Part shown: positions 18,197-25,294 of the stretch, in pieces | Layout: each line of letters begins with the position of its first letter | How positions within the stretch are numbered: the first letter of the stretch is position 1 | Assembly (NCBI GenBank): GCA_011364925.1 | Contig: RDOA01000007.1 | Location: forward strand, 70,936 to 115,492 | Direction: 5' to 3' | Source of the DNA: Promethearchaeota archaeon | GTDB lineage: Archaea > Asgardarchaeota > Lokiarchaeia > Sigyniarchaeales > SOKP01 | DNA: 44,557 bases | Notes under the pieces: model-generated | What the model saw: the letters and a program-made list of their open reading frames with translations, nothing else | The model's database searches: none | Told to the model about the DNA's origin: nothing | Program-made: the position numbers and the translations under genes

Positions 18197-19567
18197 ATGA
18201 ATAAAGATGATATTTTAACTCAGTTAGAAGATATAGTAGGCAAGGATTTTGCAACAAATCGCTCAGAAGATCTGTATATTTATTCTCAAGATCCAGGTGC
18301 GTCATTGCCAAGAAAAGTTGATTTCGTTGTAATGCCTAGTTCTACCGAAGAAGTTCAAAAGATTGTAAGAATTGCCAACCAAGAGCGTATTCCTATCGTT
18401 TCCATGGGTGGTGGTCTTACTTTGAGTGGGTTAATAATTCCAGTTAAAGGCGGGATAATCTTAGATATGAAACGAATGAATCGTATAATTGAAATTAATC
18501 AATTTAGCCAATATGCACTCATTGAAGCAGGGGTTACAACGGGGCAAATCCTTTCACATCTAAACGAAAATTACCCCCATCTTCAACCTCCAATTCCAGA
18601 TGCTCCTCCTTCTGCTACAGTTGCAGGAAATACGCTAATCCACGGCTCTGGATACTTATCCCAAAGATACGGAGGTCATGGTTCTATGATAAACGGTTTA
18701 GAAGTCGTATTAGCTAATGGAGAGGTATGTAAGCTTGGATCTTGTGCTCTTTCTGATTATTGGTTTGATAGAGGACCAATTCCAGATTTCATTGGTCTAT
18801 TTACTAGCGCGTTTGGAACTATGGGCGTAATAACTAAGCTTTCGGTACAATTATTTCCAAAACCGAAGATGCGAGATATTATTTTTGGATTATTGAATGA
18901 TCCCAAAGATATTCCAGACTTGCTTTTAAAGATCACAGCAACGGGCTATGCGGAGGATATACTTCTAGGAATGCAAGATAAACCCGAATGGATGAAAGGT
19001 TATGTGTTCGTTATGACATATATCACGGGTGATTCGGAAGAAGATATTGATCGCCAAAGTAAAGTTTTAAAACGCATATATCGTAAAACTAACGCAAGGT
19101 TTATGAACGCTCCAGAAAAAATGAAAAATCTCTACTTAGACAAACCAATTTTTGCTGCTGGAGCTGCAGATTTTAGAAAAGGTGGTGGTTTTGAATACGT
19201 AGGAGCGTTTATGCCACTTGAAAAAATTCCTGACGCATATGAAAAAGGCGCAGAAGTTGCAAGGAAGTATGGAATTTCTCCAACTTTAGGTTCAAGGTTA
19301 ATAGGTGGAGTTCATACAATTGTAATGTTTTTTTCATACTCGTTCAATAGAGCTAACGCTTTAGATATGGAGAATGCTAGAAGTGCGCTTCACGAAACCA
19401 ATCAGTTAGCGCTAGACTTAGGGGGTATTCCATGGAAAGCAGAGTTAGAAGGCCAAAAGTTAATCCTTAACCAAATAGATCCTAGTTATACTAAATTAAT
19501 GAAAACGATTCGGACCGCTCTGGATCCGAATGGTATTATGAATCCAGGAAATTGGGAGGTTGATTAG
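18197..19567 (+). CDS. FAD-linked oxidase (GlcD/D-lactate dehydrogenase type)
   Basis: A 456-residue flavoprotein of the PCMH/VAO fold that oxidises a 2-hydroxy acid or similar substrate. The FAD-binding domain spans about 30-220 and includes MPSSTEEVQKIVRIAN, the pyrophosphate loop VSMGGGLTLSG and the segment ATVAGNTLIHGSGYLSQRYG. The C-terminal FAD-oxidase domain ends in ALDPNGIMNPGNW, the usual terminus of GlcD-type proteins. The next gene begins two bases after the stop and encodes an Fe-S electron acceptor, so the two subunits probably form one complex. Glycolate, lactate or another 2-hydroxy acid cannot be distinguished here. Confidence 0.93.
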   Translation: MNKDDILTQLEDIVGKDFATNRSEDLYIYSQDPGASLPRKVDFVVMPSSTEEVQKIVRIANQERIPIVSMGGGLTLSGLIIPVKGGIILDMKRMNRIIEINQFSQYALIEAGVTTGQILSHLNENYPHLQPPIPDAPPSATVAGNTLIHGSGYLSQRYGGHGSMINGLEVVLANGEVCKLGSCALSDYWFDRGPIPDFIGLFTSAFGTMGVITKLSVQLFPKPKMRDIIFGLLNDPKDIPDLLLKITATGYAEDILLGMQDKPEWMKGYVFVMTYITGDSEEDIDRQSKVLKRIYRKTNARFMNAPEKMKNLYLDKPIFAAGAADFRKGGGFEYVGAFMPLEKIPDAYEKGAEVARKYGISPTLGSRLIGGVHTIVMFFSYSFNRANALDMENARSALHETNQLALDLGGIPWKAELEGQKLILNQIDPSYTKLMKTIRTALDPNGIMNPGNWEVD

Positions 19568-19569
19568 AT

Positions 19570-20742
19570 TTGGAAATAAAAACGGAACAAGATTGGAAGG
19601 ATATCGTTCATAGATGTTTTAGATGCGGCTACTGCAAATTTACGCATGAGTTTTCTGATTACAATTGTCCAAGTTACAAGAAACATTTATTTGAGACTTA
19701 TTCTACAGGTGGTAGGTTATGGCTAATTTATGGAATCATTAGCGGAGAAATTCCATGGAGTCAAGGCGTAGCAAATGTGATTTACGCGTGTTCCACATGT
19801 GGAAACTGCACTGAAAACTGTAGGTTTGAAAAATTTAACGATTTTTTGGTCGACATTATTGAAGCTGCTCGAGCTGAAGCCGTTGCAAACGGATTTTGCC
19901 CTGAAAAGCAAAAAGCTTTAATTGAACGAATTGAGAACCAAACAATGTTTAATCCCTATGGCGAGTTAAACTCAGATAACGACGATTTAAAGAAGGAATA
20001 TAATCTACCTGACGAAGCAGAATGGGTTTATTTTATTGGTTGCACATCCAATTACCGTCAAAAGAATCTAAGGGACGCTACTTTAAGGTTTTTGAAGAAA
20101 ACTAATATTGATTTTACTTTAATTGATGAGCATTGTTGTTGCAGTCCCGTTATGAGAACGGGCCAAATAAATTCCGTTAAGGATTTCATCAATTACAATA
20201 TTAATCAAATTAATAAAACAGGAGCGAAAAAAATCATCACTTCATGTGCTGGGTGTTATCGTACGCTAAAAAAAGATTGGTTAAAATACGGTTTTGATTA
20301 CGGTTTTCAAGTATTTCATACTGTAGAATTAGTTAAAAAACTATTAGACGACGGGAAAATAAAATTTAATTCGGAATACAATAAAACAGTTACGTATCAC
20401 GATCCCTGCCACCTTGGAAGGCACATGAATCTTTACGAGATTCCAAGAGAGGTATATAAGAGTATTCCCGGCATCGATTTTAAAGAAATGAAACGGAACC
20501 GAGAAAACGCATGGTGTTGCGGTGCGGGAGGTGGCGTAAAAATTGGATATCCTGAATGGTCTCTAGAAATTTCAAAGGAGCGCCTGGACGAGGCGAAATT
20601 AACGGGGGCTTCTGTAATATCCTCCGTGTGTCCATTTTGTAGAACAAATTTGACCGATGCTAACAACAAGTACAATATGGGTTTTGAAGTTATTGATTTA
20701 GTAGAGATTTTGGATGAGTTAGAATTAGAAATTTCTGACTAA
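19570..20742 (+). CDS. Fe-S oxidoreductase with two CCG domains (GlcF/HdrD type)
   Basis: A 390-residue electron-transfer subunit. Two N-terminal 4Fe-4S sites use C16/C19/C22/C33 and C74/C77/C80/C84. Two CCG domains follow. The first has C158, then C189-C190-C191 (HCCCSP, where the family usually shows CCG) and C226-x-x-C229. The second has DPCH at C280, WCCGAGGG at 316-317 and C354-x-x-C357. Such proteins pass electrons between flavoproteins and quinone, thiol or ferredoxin partners. The TTG start two bases after the flavoprotein stop, with no earlier start in frame, argues for a coupled pair. No membrane segment is present. Confidence 0.92.
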   Translation: MEIKTEQDWKDIVHRCFRCGYCKFTHEFSDYNCPSYKKHLFETYSTGGRLWLIYGIISGEIPWSQGVANVIYACSTCGNCTENCRFEKFNDFLVDIIEAARAEAVANGFCPEKQKALIERIENQTMFNPYGELNSDNDDLKKEYNLPDEAEWVYFIGCTSNYRQKNLRDATLRFLKKTNIDFTLIDEHCCCSPVMRTGQINSVKDFINYNINQINKTGAKKIITSCAGCYRTLKKDWLKYGFDYGFQVFHTVELVKKLLDDGKIKFNSEYNKTVTYHDPCHLGRHMNLYEIPREVYKSIPGIDFKEMKRNRENAWCCGAGGGVKIGYPEWSLEISKERLDEAKLTGASVISSVCPFCRTNLTDANNKYNMGFEVIDLVEILDELELEISD

Positions 20743-20778
20743 TGACTTACTTTCGTTATTATAACAGGTGTTATTGAA

Positions 20779-21645
20779 TTGAGATTAGGAGCTCATATGA
20801 GTGTTTCAGAAGGCAAGCACATGGCTTTCTACTTAGGGAGAGACTTGAAATGCGAATCCATACAAGTTTTTATAAGAAATGTGCGCTCTTGGGCTACAAA
20901 ACCTTTGGAGCAAAAGGATATCGACAAGTTTCTTGAGACTAAAGAGGAATTTAAAGAAGAAATATGGCCGGTAATAAGTCACAATAGTTACTTAATTAAT
21001 TTAGCGAGTCTAGATCCCGAAAAACTTAAGAAATCGTACGACGCTATGTTAGATGAGTTGAAAAAAGCTACTCAATTGGAAATTGAATATGAAAATATGC
21101 ACCCTGGCGTTATTCCTATTAGCGACAAAGAAAAAATCACTAAAGATGAAGCTTTTACGCAAATCGCTACTCAACTCAATAAATTAATGGATGAGACTAA
21201 AGGATCTAAAGTAAGGATTTTATTAGAAACTACTGCGGGTCAAGGAAAAGGTTTAGGGAATAAGTTTCACCATTTAAAGACTTTAATCAATAAAATCAAC
21301 GATAAAAACAGGATCGGGGTATGTTTTGATACAGCACATTCTTTTGCTGCGGGATACGACTTTACCACTAAAAAGAAGTATGAGGATATGTGGAATGATT
21401 TTGATGATGTCATTGGATTGAAGTACCTATTTGCATTCCATCTAAACGATACTGAAAAGGAATTAGGATCGAGAGTTGATCGTCATACTCACATAGGTCA
21501 AGGAAAAGTTAGCAAGGAAGCTTTTGGATTCTTGGTTAATGATGAAAGATTTAAAGATCTTCCAGGAATTCTAGAGACTCCAAAAGAGAAAGATTTGAAA
21601 GAAGATGTTATGAATCTAAAAATGCTTCGATCGTTGATAAAATGA
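20779..21645 (+). CDS. nfo: Endonuclease IV (AP endonuclease)
   Basis: A 288-residue TIM-barrel DNA repair enzyme that cuts DNA at abasic sites with three zinc ions. Metal and active-site segments are visible in order: GAHMSVSEG, FIRNVRSW, SHNSYLINLAS, ENMHPGV, LLETTAGQGKGLG, GVCFDTAHSFAAGYD, FHLNDTEKELGSRVDRH and GILETPKE. The length matches the family. The start is TTG at 20779, with AGGTG about nine bases upstream. It is on the same strand as the Fe-S gene 36 bases before but functionally unrelated; it converges with the SET-domain gene nine bases further on. Confidence 0.96.
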   Translation: MRLGAHMSVSEGKHMAFYLGRDLKCESIQVFIRNVRSWATKPLEQKDIDKFLETKEEFKEEIWPVISHNSYLINLASLDPEKLKKSYDAMLDELKKATQLEIEYENMHPGVIPISDKEKITKDEAFTQIATQLNKLMDETKGSKVRILLETTAGQGKGLGNKFHHLKTLINKINDKNRIGVCFDTAHSFAAGYDFTTKKKYEDMWNDFDDVIGLKYLFAFHLNDTEKELGSRVDRHTHIGQGKVSKEAFGFLVNDERFKDLPGILETPKEKDLKEDVMNLKMLRSLIK

Positions 21646-21654
21646 CATATAATA

Positions 21655-22053
21655 TTAATCATGAACCTTGAACCACAGTGGGCTAGTATCATCTACTAGA
21701 CCGTTGTAATTAACTGTCAATTCCTCTCCCTTTTTTATGTCTCGAACTGCAGAAAACTCAATGGCTTCATTGTCGTAATCATACAGATATTTCAAATTAG
21801 GAGTGTACGAATGGTTTATAAATTGACTAACGCTAAGAGTGATTGCATTTTTGAAAGCGGGCATATGTTTTGGATCTTCCCAAATGTAACAATAATTGTA
21901 CAAATGTGTTTTTTTAATTTTTTTATAATCTTCATTGGGTATTAAGATTATGTACGCAATATCTACTAAAGTTCCTTTAGTAATGGGTTTTTTAGCAAAA
22001 GCGCCTCTCCCCTTTTCCTTAGAAATGAATTTAACTTGAATATACTCGTGCAA
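21655..22053 (-). CDS. SET-domain protein (putative protein lysine methyltransferase)
   Basis: A compact 132-residue protein that is essentially a bare SET domain. It has KGRGAFA at 14-20 (SAM-binding), N80-H81-S82-x-x-P85-N86 (the NHS-x-x-PN pseudoknot motif) and GEELTVNY with catalytic Tyr116. SET enzymes transfer methyl groups to lysine. The post-SET cysteine cluster is absent, as is usual in microbial stand-alone forms. The TTG start at 22053 is backed by AGAGGG seven bases upstream. It is the last gene of a minus-strand run with Mg2+-transport genes, 28 bases after the SIS gene. Substrates could include chromatin or ribosomal proteins, but none can be named. Confidence 0.88.
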   Translation of the reverse strand: MHEYIQVKFISKEKGRGAFAKKPITKGTLVDIAYIILIPNEDYKKIKKTHLYNYCYIWEDPKHMPAFKNAITLSVSQFINHSYTPNLKYLYDYDNEAIEFSAVRDIKKGEELTVNYNGLVDDTSPLWFKVHD

Positions 22054-22081
22054 TTAAATCCCTCTAAAATAATATATCTTA

Positions 22082-22678
22082 TCATTCAATTGATGCGTGT
22101 CGCTTATCAATATCCTCTTCACTTATGTTTAATAGAAGCATGAGGGAAGAACCTATAGAATCTAAGGTAGATAGCGTAGAAATATCGAATAAAGAAGTGA
22201 AGGGGGCTAATGATTCTTGTAAAATCGCTTTTTCTTTGCTTTTCCCCTCAATTATTATTACTAAATTAGCTATCTTTGCAATAGAACTCTTAGGATTCCC
22301 TGTAAATAAAGCGATTTTCCCTCCAATATTTTTTGCCTCTTCAGCTATAGCTTTAGGTGATGTTGTTTCACCGCTTCCACTTATTAGAACCAATAGATCG
22401 TCTTTGCTATATCGATATGTAACAGCATCAGAAACATAACAAGAATTAATACCCAGATGCATTAACCTCTGAGCGAAACATCTCCCTATAAATCCAGATC
22501 TACCAGCTCCATACACAAAAACTATTCTATTTTTAGAATTAATTGTAACAATCATATCAATTAATTTTAGGATTTGAGATGTGTCAATTGATTCAAAATT
22601 TTTTTTAATTATTTCTGATATTTCCATCATTGTATTTTGAAATCTTTCTTTTATATCGTTTGAATTGACGCCATCCAT
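22082..22678 (-). CDS. hxlB: 6-phospho-3-hexuloisomerase-like SIS-domain protein
   Basis: A 198-residue SIS-fold sugar-phosphate isomerase. The phosphosugar-binding motif VYGAGRSGFIGRCFAQRLMHLG, of which GAGRSGFIG is the key part, SGSGETTSP and the terminal RHASIE all match 6-phospho-3-hexuloisomerase, which interconverts hexulose-6-phosphate and fructose-6-phosphate. In archaea this enzyme serves the reversed ribulose monophosphate route to pentoses. The usual partner, hexulose-6-phosphate synthase, is not in the window. The ATG lies two bases after the stop of the PhoU/RCK_C gene, so the two are co-transcribed. That coupling to Mg2+ transport is unexplained. Confidence 0.88.
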   Translation of the reverse strand: MDGVNSNDIKERFQNTMMEISEIIKKNFESIDTSQILKLIDMIVTINSKNRIVFVYGAGRSGFIGRCFAQRLMHLGINSCYVSDAVTYRYSKDDLLVLISGSGETTSPKAIAEEAKNIGGKIALFTGNPKSSIAKIANLVIIIEGKSKEKAILQESLAPFTSLFDISTLSTLDSIGSSLMLLLNISEEDIDKRHASIE

Positions 22679-22680
22679 TG

Positions 22681-23886
22681 TTATTTTTCCTCCTTTGAGA
22701 AATCAGGATGCACACAACTTCTCCATTGATCGACAGTCTCTTTAGGACCTAATCCTATCAAAAGATCTCCTACTTCAAAAAGGAAATCAGACTTGAAACT
22801 ATAAATCCATTTATCTTCGCGTTTGAGAGCTATAATGTGAAAGCCTCGCTTATATTTTTGATTTTGTAATTGCTTATAGGTTTTATCTTTGAAATAAGAA
22901 TCACTCGAAATAGTTTCTCGTACAACAATTTCGGGTGTTTCTTCAATAGCTTTCTGTAGTATGATATGTGGTTCAAATCCTTCTATAATATTTTCAGCTA
23001 TGTGAGCTGCGGCGTCAGCAATCCCTTCACAAGAAAACACGATTCTCATAATTCCAGTTAATGATCGTGGCGAATCTACTAAATGAGCAAATTCTAATAG
23101 ATCCTTTTCGAAATTAATGTTGAGTCCATCTAAAATATCTTCCATTTCGAGGACATCTTCGGCGACTTCGTAGCTATTAAAGAATAGTGCTGCTAACGCC
23201 AATTCTACCATTGTTTCTGAGATATCAGTAATTAATACGTAATCTTTTTTAAGCACTTGGATATAATCAAGGATTTCGGGATTTGCTAGATCAAAATCCG
23301 CTTCTTCTTCCACATTATCAATATTGAAAGAAAATTTTTCGTTATCGTAAGCTAACGCTTTCAATTGTTTGATTGATTCAATCTCGCCTTTGATTATTAA
23401 AATATCGTGAACTTGGATTACATTATCTTTTTCGAATAACCACTCGTCCTGTCTTTTAATTGCTATTAGATCCACTCCATATTTTGATCTAAAATGAACA
23501 TCCCTACGATTCATCCCTATAAAATCACAATTCTCATTGACAGTTATTTTTACAATGGGTTCGGGAACTTCGTCCCAAAATAATTGCGTGAATTCAGATA
23601 TGTCACTATTGATATATACAACTCGAGCGATATCTGCAAGAGCATCCGAAATTTTGTCAATAGAATAACCCATTACCACTATGGGTTCTAAAGCTTTCGC
23701 TTCTTTAAAGCCACCAGCTTGAGTTTGAATTATCTGCAAATTCAAAAGAAATACTAATTCATGGATTCTTTTTTCAATTTTAGAAGTTTCGTCTGCAATT
23801 TCTCTAATACTAAACTTTATTGCGCTATAAGCGAGATCTATCATTAAATCTATTTTCTTTTTCATTTCTTTTAAGATATCTTTCAA
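22681..23886 (-). CDS. PhoU/RCK_C (TrkA-C) regulatory protein
   Basis: The 401-residue soluble protein alternates two helical PhoU-like parts (about 1-95 and 205-300) with two RCK_C ligand-binding domains (about 105-190 and 315-395). The RCK_C parts show DVHFRSKYGVDLIAIKRQ and KYKRGFHIIALKRE, each followed by the strand pattern V-x-D-x-L-x-I-x-G. This is the layout of archaeal COG3273-type proteins, which travel with MgtE-like permeases and are thought to gate or regulate them. Here the gene follows two such permease halves with 65 bases between. The start is TTG at 23886, or ATG at 23865. The bound ligand is unknown; c-di-AMP and Mg2+/nucleotides are possibilities. Confidence 0.88.
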   Translation of the reverse strand: MKDILKEMKKKIDLMIDLAYSAIKFSIREIADETSKIEKRIHELVFLLNLQIIQTQAGGFKEAKALEPIVVMGYSIDKISDALADIARVVYINSDISEFTQLFWDEVPEPIVKITVNENCDFIGMNRRDVHFRSKYGVDLIAIKRQDEWLFEKDNVIQVHDILIIKGEIESIKQLKALAYDNEKFSFNIDNVEEEADFDLANPEILDYIQVLKKDYVLITDISETMVELALAALFFNSYEVAEDVLEMEDILDGLNINFEKDLLEFAHLVDSPRSLTGIMRIVFSCEGIADAAAHIAENIIEGFEPHIILQKAIEETPEIVVRETISSDSYFKDKTYKQLQNQKYKRGFHIIALKREDKWIYSFKSDFLFEVGDLLIGLGPKETVDQWRSCVHPDFSKEEK

Positions 23887-23951
23887 TGAGATTGGTTGAT
23901 ACTTAAACTTCTTCCTTTTTTCTTGTTTTTTAATTATTTTCTCACTCTCGT

Positions 23952-24506
23952 TTATAATATAAATATGTGGATGAATATTATTATTAATAAAGGTGTTAAA
24001 AAGTCTGATAAAGAGGTTATAATAGGAATTAAATAATTATTGGGATCTTTTCCATTTCTAAATAATAATATGGAACCGATAAATAAAAATACAAACATAA
24101 CTCCAAACAGAATTAAAACTGTAACATTTAAAATTGATATAATCAAAAGGGGATTAACTATTTCTATTCCAGTAACAATTCCTATTATATATCCTATGCT
24201 GATTAATGCTGCAAGACTTAATAAAATTGTTATCAATAGTCCATAAAAATCTTGTTTCAATCGATTGGATGTCTTAATTTTTGGAGATAAAGTCCCTAAG
24301 TACAAGTGGGAAGTAAGTCGAGATACTAGCACCGTTGAGATGTTACCCGTTAGTGAATTTAAAGAGGGTAATACCAATAAAATTATCGGAAAACTTGCTA
24401 ATATCTGCTCATTACTAGATAACAAGGTACCTGAAAAGAGTCCCATTACTGAACTAATTAAAACGACGATAATTGACTCTTTAAAGATTTTTTTAAAGTA
24501 ATCCAT
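23952..24506 (-). CDS. MgtE-type divalent cation transporter half (second)
   Basis: A 184-residue membrane protein of five helices corresponding to the transmembrane domain of MgtE Mg2+ channels, without the N and CBS regulatory domains. It has LPSLNSLTGN near residue 45-55 and KDPNNYLIPIITSLSDFLT at the end; the aspartate of SDF matches the pore Asp of MgtE. An open frame extends 14 codons upstream, but ATG at 24506 fits best. It is two bases after the stop of the first half, has GGGGGT eight bases upstream, and gives exactly the same length as its partner. It probably forms a heterodimeric pore with the first half. Confidence 0.85.
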   Translation of the reverse strand: MDYFKKIFKESIIVVLISSVMGLFSGTLLSSNEQILASFPIILLVLPSLNSLTGNISTVLVSRLTSHLYLGTLSPKIKTSNRLKQDFYGLLITILLSLAALISIGYIIGIVTGIEIVNPLLIISILNVTVLILFGVMFVFLFIGSILLFRNGKDPNNYLIPIITSLSDFLTPLLIIIFIHIFIL

Positions 24507-24508
24507 TA

Positions 24509-25063
24509 TTATGGAACCCCCAGCATGATTATTGTTAAGTAGAAACAAATGATTGTAAAAAAATCGTCAATTGCCGTCATCATGGGATTAACTACATTAT
24601 TTGGATCTAAACCGCGTTTAAATGCGATAAAATTTAAAAGAGTTGAGCACGGGATTGAAATCGATAAAGTGAAAACGATTGAAACAACCGGAATTGCAAT
24701 TAATAACCCGATATTGAAAATATAAAGTTTAACTAGTAAAAAGTTCATTAAAATGCTGAATATACCGATGGCAAACGCAGTTAAAAGCGATAACAAGAAG
24801 GTAGCCATGACATTTTCAAACCATGATTTAACATTAAATTCTCCAATGATAAAGTCTCGTGAGGTTCGAGCTATAAAAGGGCCACTCAAATTTCCTCTAA
24901 GCGACAACAGGGCAGGAATAATTAGAATTAGTAAAATAAAACTCTTAAAGGAGATGATTAAAAGAGATAGCACAATCCCAGCAAGGATATCACCCACAAT
25001 GGAAACCATTTCAGACGGAAAGTTTTCTTTAATGATTTTACCTTTAGAATCTTGTGCTTCCAT
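24509..25063 (-). CDS. MgtE-type divalent cation transporter half (first)
   Basis: A 184-residue, five-helix MgtE membrane domain. The first signature, IPALLSLRGNLSGPFIARTS, and the last, GLDPNNVVNPMMTAIDDFF, are the two halves of the pore; Asp167 aligns with the ion-binding Asp of bacterial MgtE. The ATG at 25063 is preceded by GAGG. It heads a minus-strand run of five closely spaced genes (gaps of 2, 65, 2 and 28 bases). Single-domain paired permeases of this kind correspond to archaeal COG1824. Mg2+ is the likely substrate by homology; other divalent cations cannot be excluded. Confidence 0.87.
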   Translation of the reverse strand: MEAQDSKGKIIKENFPSEMVSIVGDILAGIVLSLLIISFKSFILLILIIPALLSLRGNLSGPFIARTSRDFIIGEFNVKSWFENVMATFLLSLLTAFAIGIFSILMNFLLVKLYIFNIGLLIAIPVVSIVFTLSISIPCSTLLNFIAFKRGLDPNNVVNPMMTAIDDFFTIICFYLTIIMLGVP

Positions 25064-25280
25064 GTGTCATCCTCATCATCAGATGATGTTAACATTTCCT
25101 TCATTTTCTTTAATATTTAATAAATCTCTAACTTATTTAAAAATTGCTATATATCATTAAATTTATCAAAAATTAAAATTCAATTAATTTCATTGATTCT
25201 TTTTATAGAGTTGATAAATGAAATGTGATTTCGTTCATTCAAAATTAGTTGCACCTAAAATGAAATAATAAAAAAAACTT

Positions 25281-25292
25281 AAAAAAAAAAAA
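25281..25292 (-). terminator. Oligo-U tract after the large surface protein gene
   Basis: Twelve A on the plus strand (U12 in the transcript) lie directly after the stop codon of the minus-strand surface gene, with a second A9 run at 25270-25277. This is a likely terminator. Confidence 0.45.
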
Positions 25293-25294
25293 GG

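Noticed and set aside
24507-24548. 14-codon upstream extension of the second MgtE half
   Set aside because: It would overlap the first half's coding region; the ATG at 24506 has a good ribosome-binding site and gives the same length as the partner.
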